From Candidatus Planktophila limnetica (GTDB lineage Bacteria > Actinomycetota > Actinomycetes > Nanopelagicales > Nanopelagicaceae): a stretch of 64,000 nt of DNA. The stretch is taken from positions 930,001-994,000 of the forward strand of contig NZ_CP016782.1 of NCBI RefSeq assembly GCF_002288365.1, in the 5' to 3' direction. Position numbers and translations under genes: made by a program. Shown here in pieces: positions 61,809 through 64,000 of this stretch (positions are counted from its first letter, which is position 1; each line of letters begins with the position of its first letter). Below the pieces are notes generated by a model, which was given only the letters and a program-made list of their open reading frames with translations, was not told where the DNA came from and made no database searches.

Positions 61809-62471
61809 TTACTTCACCCAGTCGGGCACTGCAGGCGCCCCAGATTCTTCGCCAAATACAGGTTCAGGAATTGATCCTGCGTTGTGTTCTACTAAATGCC
61901 AACCTCGTGGATTTGTTTGAACAATTGACCACGACGCATTTGATAGTCCGCCGATAACACCCCAATGTGAAATAGGTAATTGCAATAATTTTCCAAGGAC
62001 GCAGCGCGCTGTTCCACCATGTGTGGTCACAACTAATAGCTGGTCATCTTTGCCTGCAAGTGCTTCGTTAATTGCTTTTATTGCACGATCAGCCACTTCG
62101 CTTCGGCGCTCACCTGTTGTGCCAGCAGGATGATCCTCACCATCGATCCAGCGCACAAAGTTTTCAAAATCATCGGCGCGATTTTGCGCACCTGTTTTGC
62201 CTTCCCATTGCCCGCCATTTGTTTCGCGCAACAACTGCGTCGAACTGACTTCAAGGTTTACTAAATCTGCAAGTGCTTTGGCTGTAAAGCGAGCACGTTC
62301 TAGATCACTAGAGATGATCAGTGTTGGTTTCATTCCTGCTAATACTTGAGCTGCGTGCTGGGCTTGTGCTTTTCCTACCTCATTAAGTGGGATATCTGAG
62401 TGCCCCTGAAAACGGTTTGCAACGTTCCAATCTGTCTGGCCGTGACGCCACAGCAGTACGCGATTACTCAT
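61809..62471 (-). CDS. Histidine phosphatase (phosphoglycerate-mutase family)
   Basis: A 220-residue phosphatase: phosphohistidine motif LWRHGQTDWN (7-16), SSDLERARFTA (about 54-64), and the second histidine in VVTTHGGTARCVLGKLL (about 147-163). In mycobacteria the gene beside rsfS-nadD encodes glucosyl-3-phosphoglycerate phosphatase, so that is a possible role, but I cannot read it from the sequence. It overlaps rsfS by one base. Confidence 0.87.
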   Translation of the reverse strand: MSNRVLLWRHGQTDWNVANRFQGHSDIPLNEVGKAQAQHAAQVLAGMKPTLIISSDLERARFTAKALADLVNLEVSSTQLLRETNGGQWEGKTGAQNRADDFENFVRWIDGEDHPAGTTGERRSEVADRAIKAINEALAGKDDQLLVVTTHGGTARCVLGKLLQLPISHWGVIGGLSNASWSIVQTNPRGWHLVEHNAGSIPEPVFGEESGAPAVPDWVK

Positions 62472-62842
62472 TACTTAGCAATCTCTTCGCGGACTATGTC
62501 TAATTCAATTCGTGGGCAGTCATTCCATAGGCGATCTAGCATGTAGTAATTACGTAATGTGGTGCTTTGAATGTGCACGACTAAATCTGAGTAATCAAGT
62601 AATACCCACTCTTCGGTTCCTTCTCGGCGAGCAGGTTTTTCACCAATCTCGCGGAGTTTTTCTTCTACAAAATCTGCGATTGAATCTACTTGGCGAACGT
62701 TTCCACCTGTTGCAATTAAAAAGACTTCACTGAGAACCATTTGATCAGAGAGATCTAGTGCAATCATGTCTGTGCCAAGTTTTTCGGCAACAGCTCGCGC
62801 AGCTACTTGGGTTAGCGCTGTGACGCTCTTACTTGCTGGCAT
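62471..62842 (-). CDS. rsfS: Ribosomal silencing factor RsfS
   Basis: A 123-residue protein: DMIALDLSDQMVLSEVFLIATG (about 25-46), EWVLLDYSDLVVHI (about 82-95) and YYMLDRLWND are typical RsfS. It binds ribosomal protein L14 and blocks subunit joining in starvation. It overlaps nadD by 14 bases. Confidence 0.94.
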   Translation of the reverse strand: MPASKSVTALTQVAARAVAEKLGTDMIALDLSDQMVLSEVFLIATGGNVRQVDSIADFVEEKLREIGEKPARREGTEEWVLLDYSDLVVHIQSTTLRNYYMLDRLWNDCPRIELDIVREEIAK

Positions 62843-63383
62843 ATAGGCCGCTCTCTTTTATATAGGTTGCAACTGCATCTGGTACTAATTCTGTCTGGCC
62901 ACTTCGCACAGCAGTTGCTGAAACGTTTAAGGCACCGATATCAAGAGTTGATGCTCCCGGAAATTCGGGACGATCAATCACCATTATCTCCACTAACTTA
63001 GCCAATTCTTCAGCGCGATGCCATTTATCAAATTGTGCATATGCATCGGTGCCAACAATGAGCACAAGTGCATCATCTGGATGTGCTTTCTTAATTTCTA
63101 GAACAGTATCGATTGTGTATGTAGGCCCTGATCGCTTGATTTCAGAATCACTTACTTCAACGTGTGCACCGATTGAATCTGGTAATTCAGACAGTGCTAA
63201 TTCACACATTGCCAAACGATTTAGACCTGGTGCAAGAGGTGCACTTTCGCGAAGCCATGGCGAACCTGCTGGAATAAGAATTAATTGATCAACGAGAGAG
63301 CGTGTAATTAATTGGGAGATGACGTGCAGATGACCGTTATGGATCGGATCAAAAGTTCCGCCGTAAATGCCAATCCGTCTCAA
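62829..63383 (-). CDS. nadD: Nicotinate-nucleotide adenylyltransferase
   Basis: A 184-residue enzyme of NAD synthesis: GGTFDPIHNGHLHV (9-22) with the HxGH site, GTDAYAQFDKW (about 110-120), and SATAVRSG (about 154-161) as the ISSTxxR-type motif. It adenylates nicotinate mononucleotide. It begins one base after a small membrane-protein gene. Confidence 0.94.
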   Translation of the reverse strand: MRRIGIYGGTFDPIHNGHLHVISQLITRSLVDQLILIPAGSPWLRESAPLAPGLNRLAMCELALSELPDSIGAHVEVSDSEIKRSGPTYTIDTVLEIKKAHPDDALVLIVGTDAYAQFDKWHRAEELAKLVEIMVIDRPEFPGASTLDIGALNVSATAVRSGQTELVPDAVATYIKESGLYASK

Positions 63384-63384
63384 A

Positions 63385-63507
63385 TTAGTCTCTGTCGAGG
63401 CGTAGTACTAAATAGAGCAACAAGCCAAATACTGTGAATGCAAAAAGTCCAAAGAAAATTGGAGGAGCAGGTAGTTCGCGGAGTACTTCAGATGCACGTG
63501 AAATCAT
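63385..63507 (-). CDS. Small single-span membrane protein (40 residues)
   Basis: An ORF of 40 residues between ligA and nadD, found by reading the gap. It starts MISRASEVLRELPAPP, continues with a roughly 20-residue hydrophobic stretch and ends basic/acidic in LVLRLDRD, an arrangement typical of one membrane helix with a charged C-terminus. It is spaced one base from nadD and two from ligA, which supports real translation in the same operon. No Shine-Dalgarno sequence is strong. Family and function unknown. Confidence 0.6.
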   Translation of the reverse strand: MISRASEVLRELPAPPIFFGLFAFTVFGLLLYLVLRLDRD

Positions 63508-63509
63508 GG

Positions 63510-64000
<491 letters not shown>

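Overview
The window looks like a chromosome segment of a low-to-mid GC actinobacterium with compact gene spacing, of the freshwater planktonic (Nanopelagicales/acI-like) type. This rests on the base composition by eye (mid-40s % GC), many 1-4 base gene overlaps, and the actinobacterial core order hemW-hrcA-dnaJ-rsmE-HIT-phoH-ybeY-corC-cdd-like and holA-comEC-comEA next to rsfS-nadD. The exact lineage is inference. I see no insertion sequence, CRISPR array, rRNA or prophage.

Region 1 (1-19351) is a one-carbon demethylation and oxidation island. A truncated mttB-family methyltransferase gene leaves the window on the left. Divergent from it is a plus-strand operon: IclR regulator, cognate corrinoid protein, MetV-like and MetF-like methylene-THF reductase parts, MtgA-like methyl-THF:corrinoid methyltransferase, RACo-like corrinoid activator and DUF1638. 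It meets a convergent minus-strand operon tail to tail: GntR regulator, dimethylglycine/sarcosine-dehydrogenase-like flavoprotein with a THF domain, EtfB, EtfA, formate-THF ligase, and NAD-type formate dehydrogenase FdsG-FdsB-FdsA, with a TauE-type permease and MobA upstream. Read together they can move methyl groups from a methylated amine (glycine betaine is the best guess) via a corrinoid to THF, oxidise them to formate with ATP recovered by Fhs, and oxidise formate to CO2 with NADH. Remaining N-methyl groups of dimethylglycine would enter as methylene-THF with electrons going to ETF. FolD is the one missing step.

Region 2 (19352-31851) is a minus-strand uptake and catabolic regulon: FAD-linked oxidase, TIM-barrel isomerase, UPF0261 protein, creatininase-family hydrolase, GntR regulator, a Liv-type ABC importer, a Gfo/Idh dehydrogenase and a second TIM-barrel isomerase, ending in a clear hairpin terminator. 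Two nearly identical palindromes (13 of 14 bases) sit on the promoters of its two blocks.

Region 3 (31852-40973) resembles a non-phosphorylative deoxy-sugar/sugar-acid pathway: GlcD-like oxidase, SDR, diketo-acid hydrolase (FAH family), SMP-30 lactonase, Zn-alcohol dehydrogenase, IlvD/Edd dehydratase, BenE-type permease and LldD. Expected end products are pyruvate plus lactate or glycolate.

Region 4 (41018-64000) is housekeeping: tRNA-Glu(CUC), tRNA-Gln(CUG), gltX, the hrcA-dnaJ-phoH block, hemW, lepA, rpsT, holA, comEC, comEA, a cysteine-synthase-like gene, leuS, an SDR, tRNA-Ala(GGC), a histidine phosphatase, rsfS, nadD, an unlisted 40-residue membrane protein and the 3' part of ligA. No stretch longer than about 150 bases lacks a gene.
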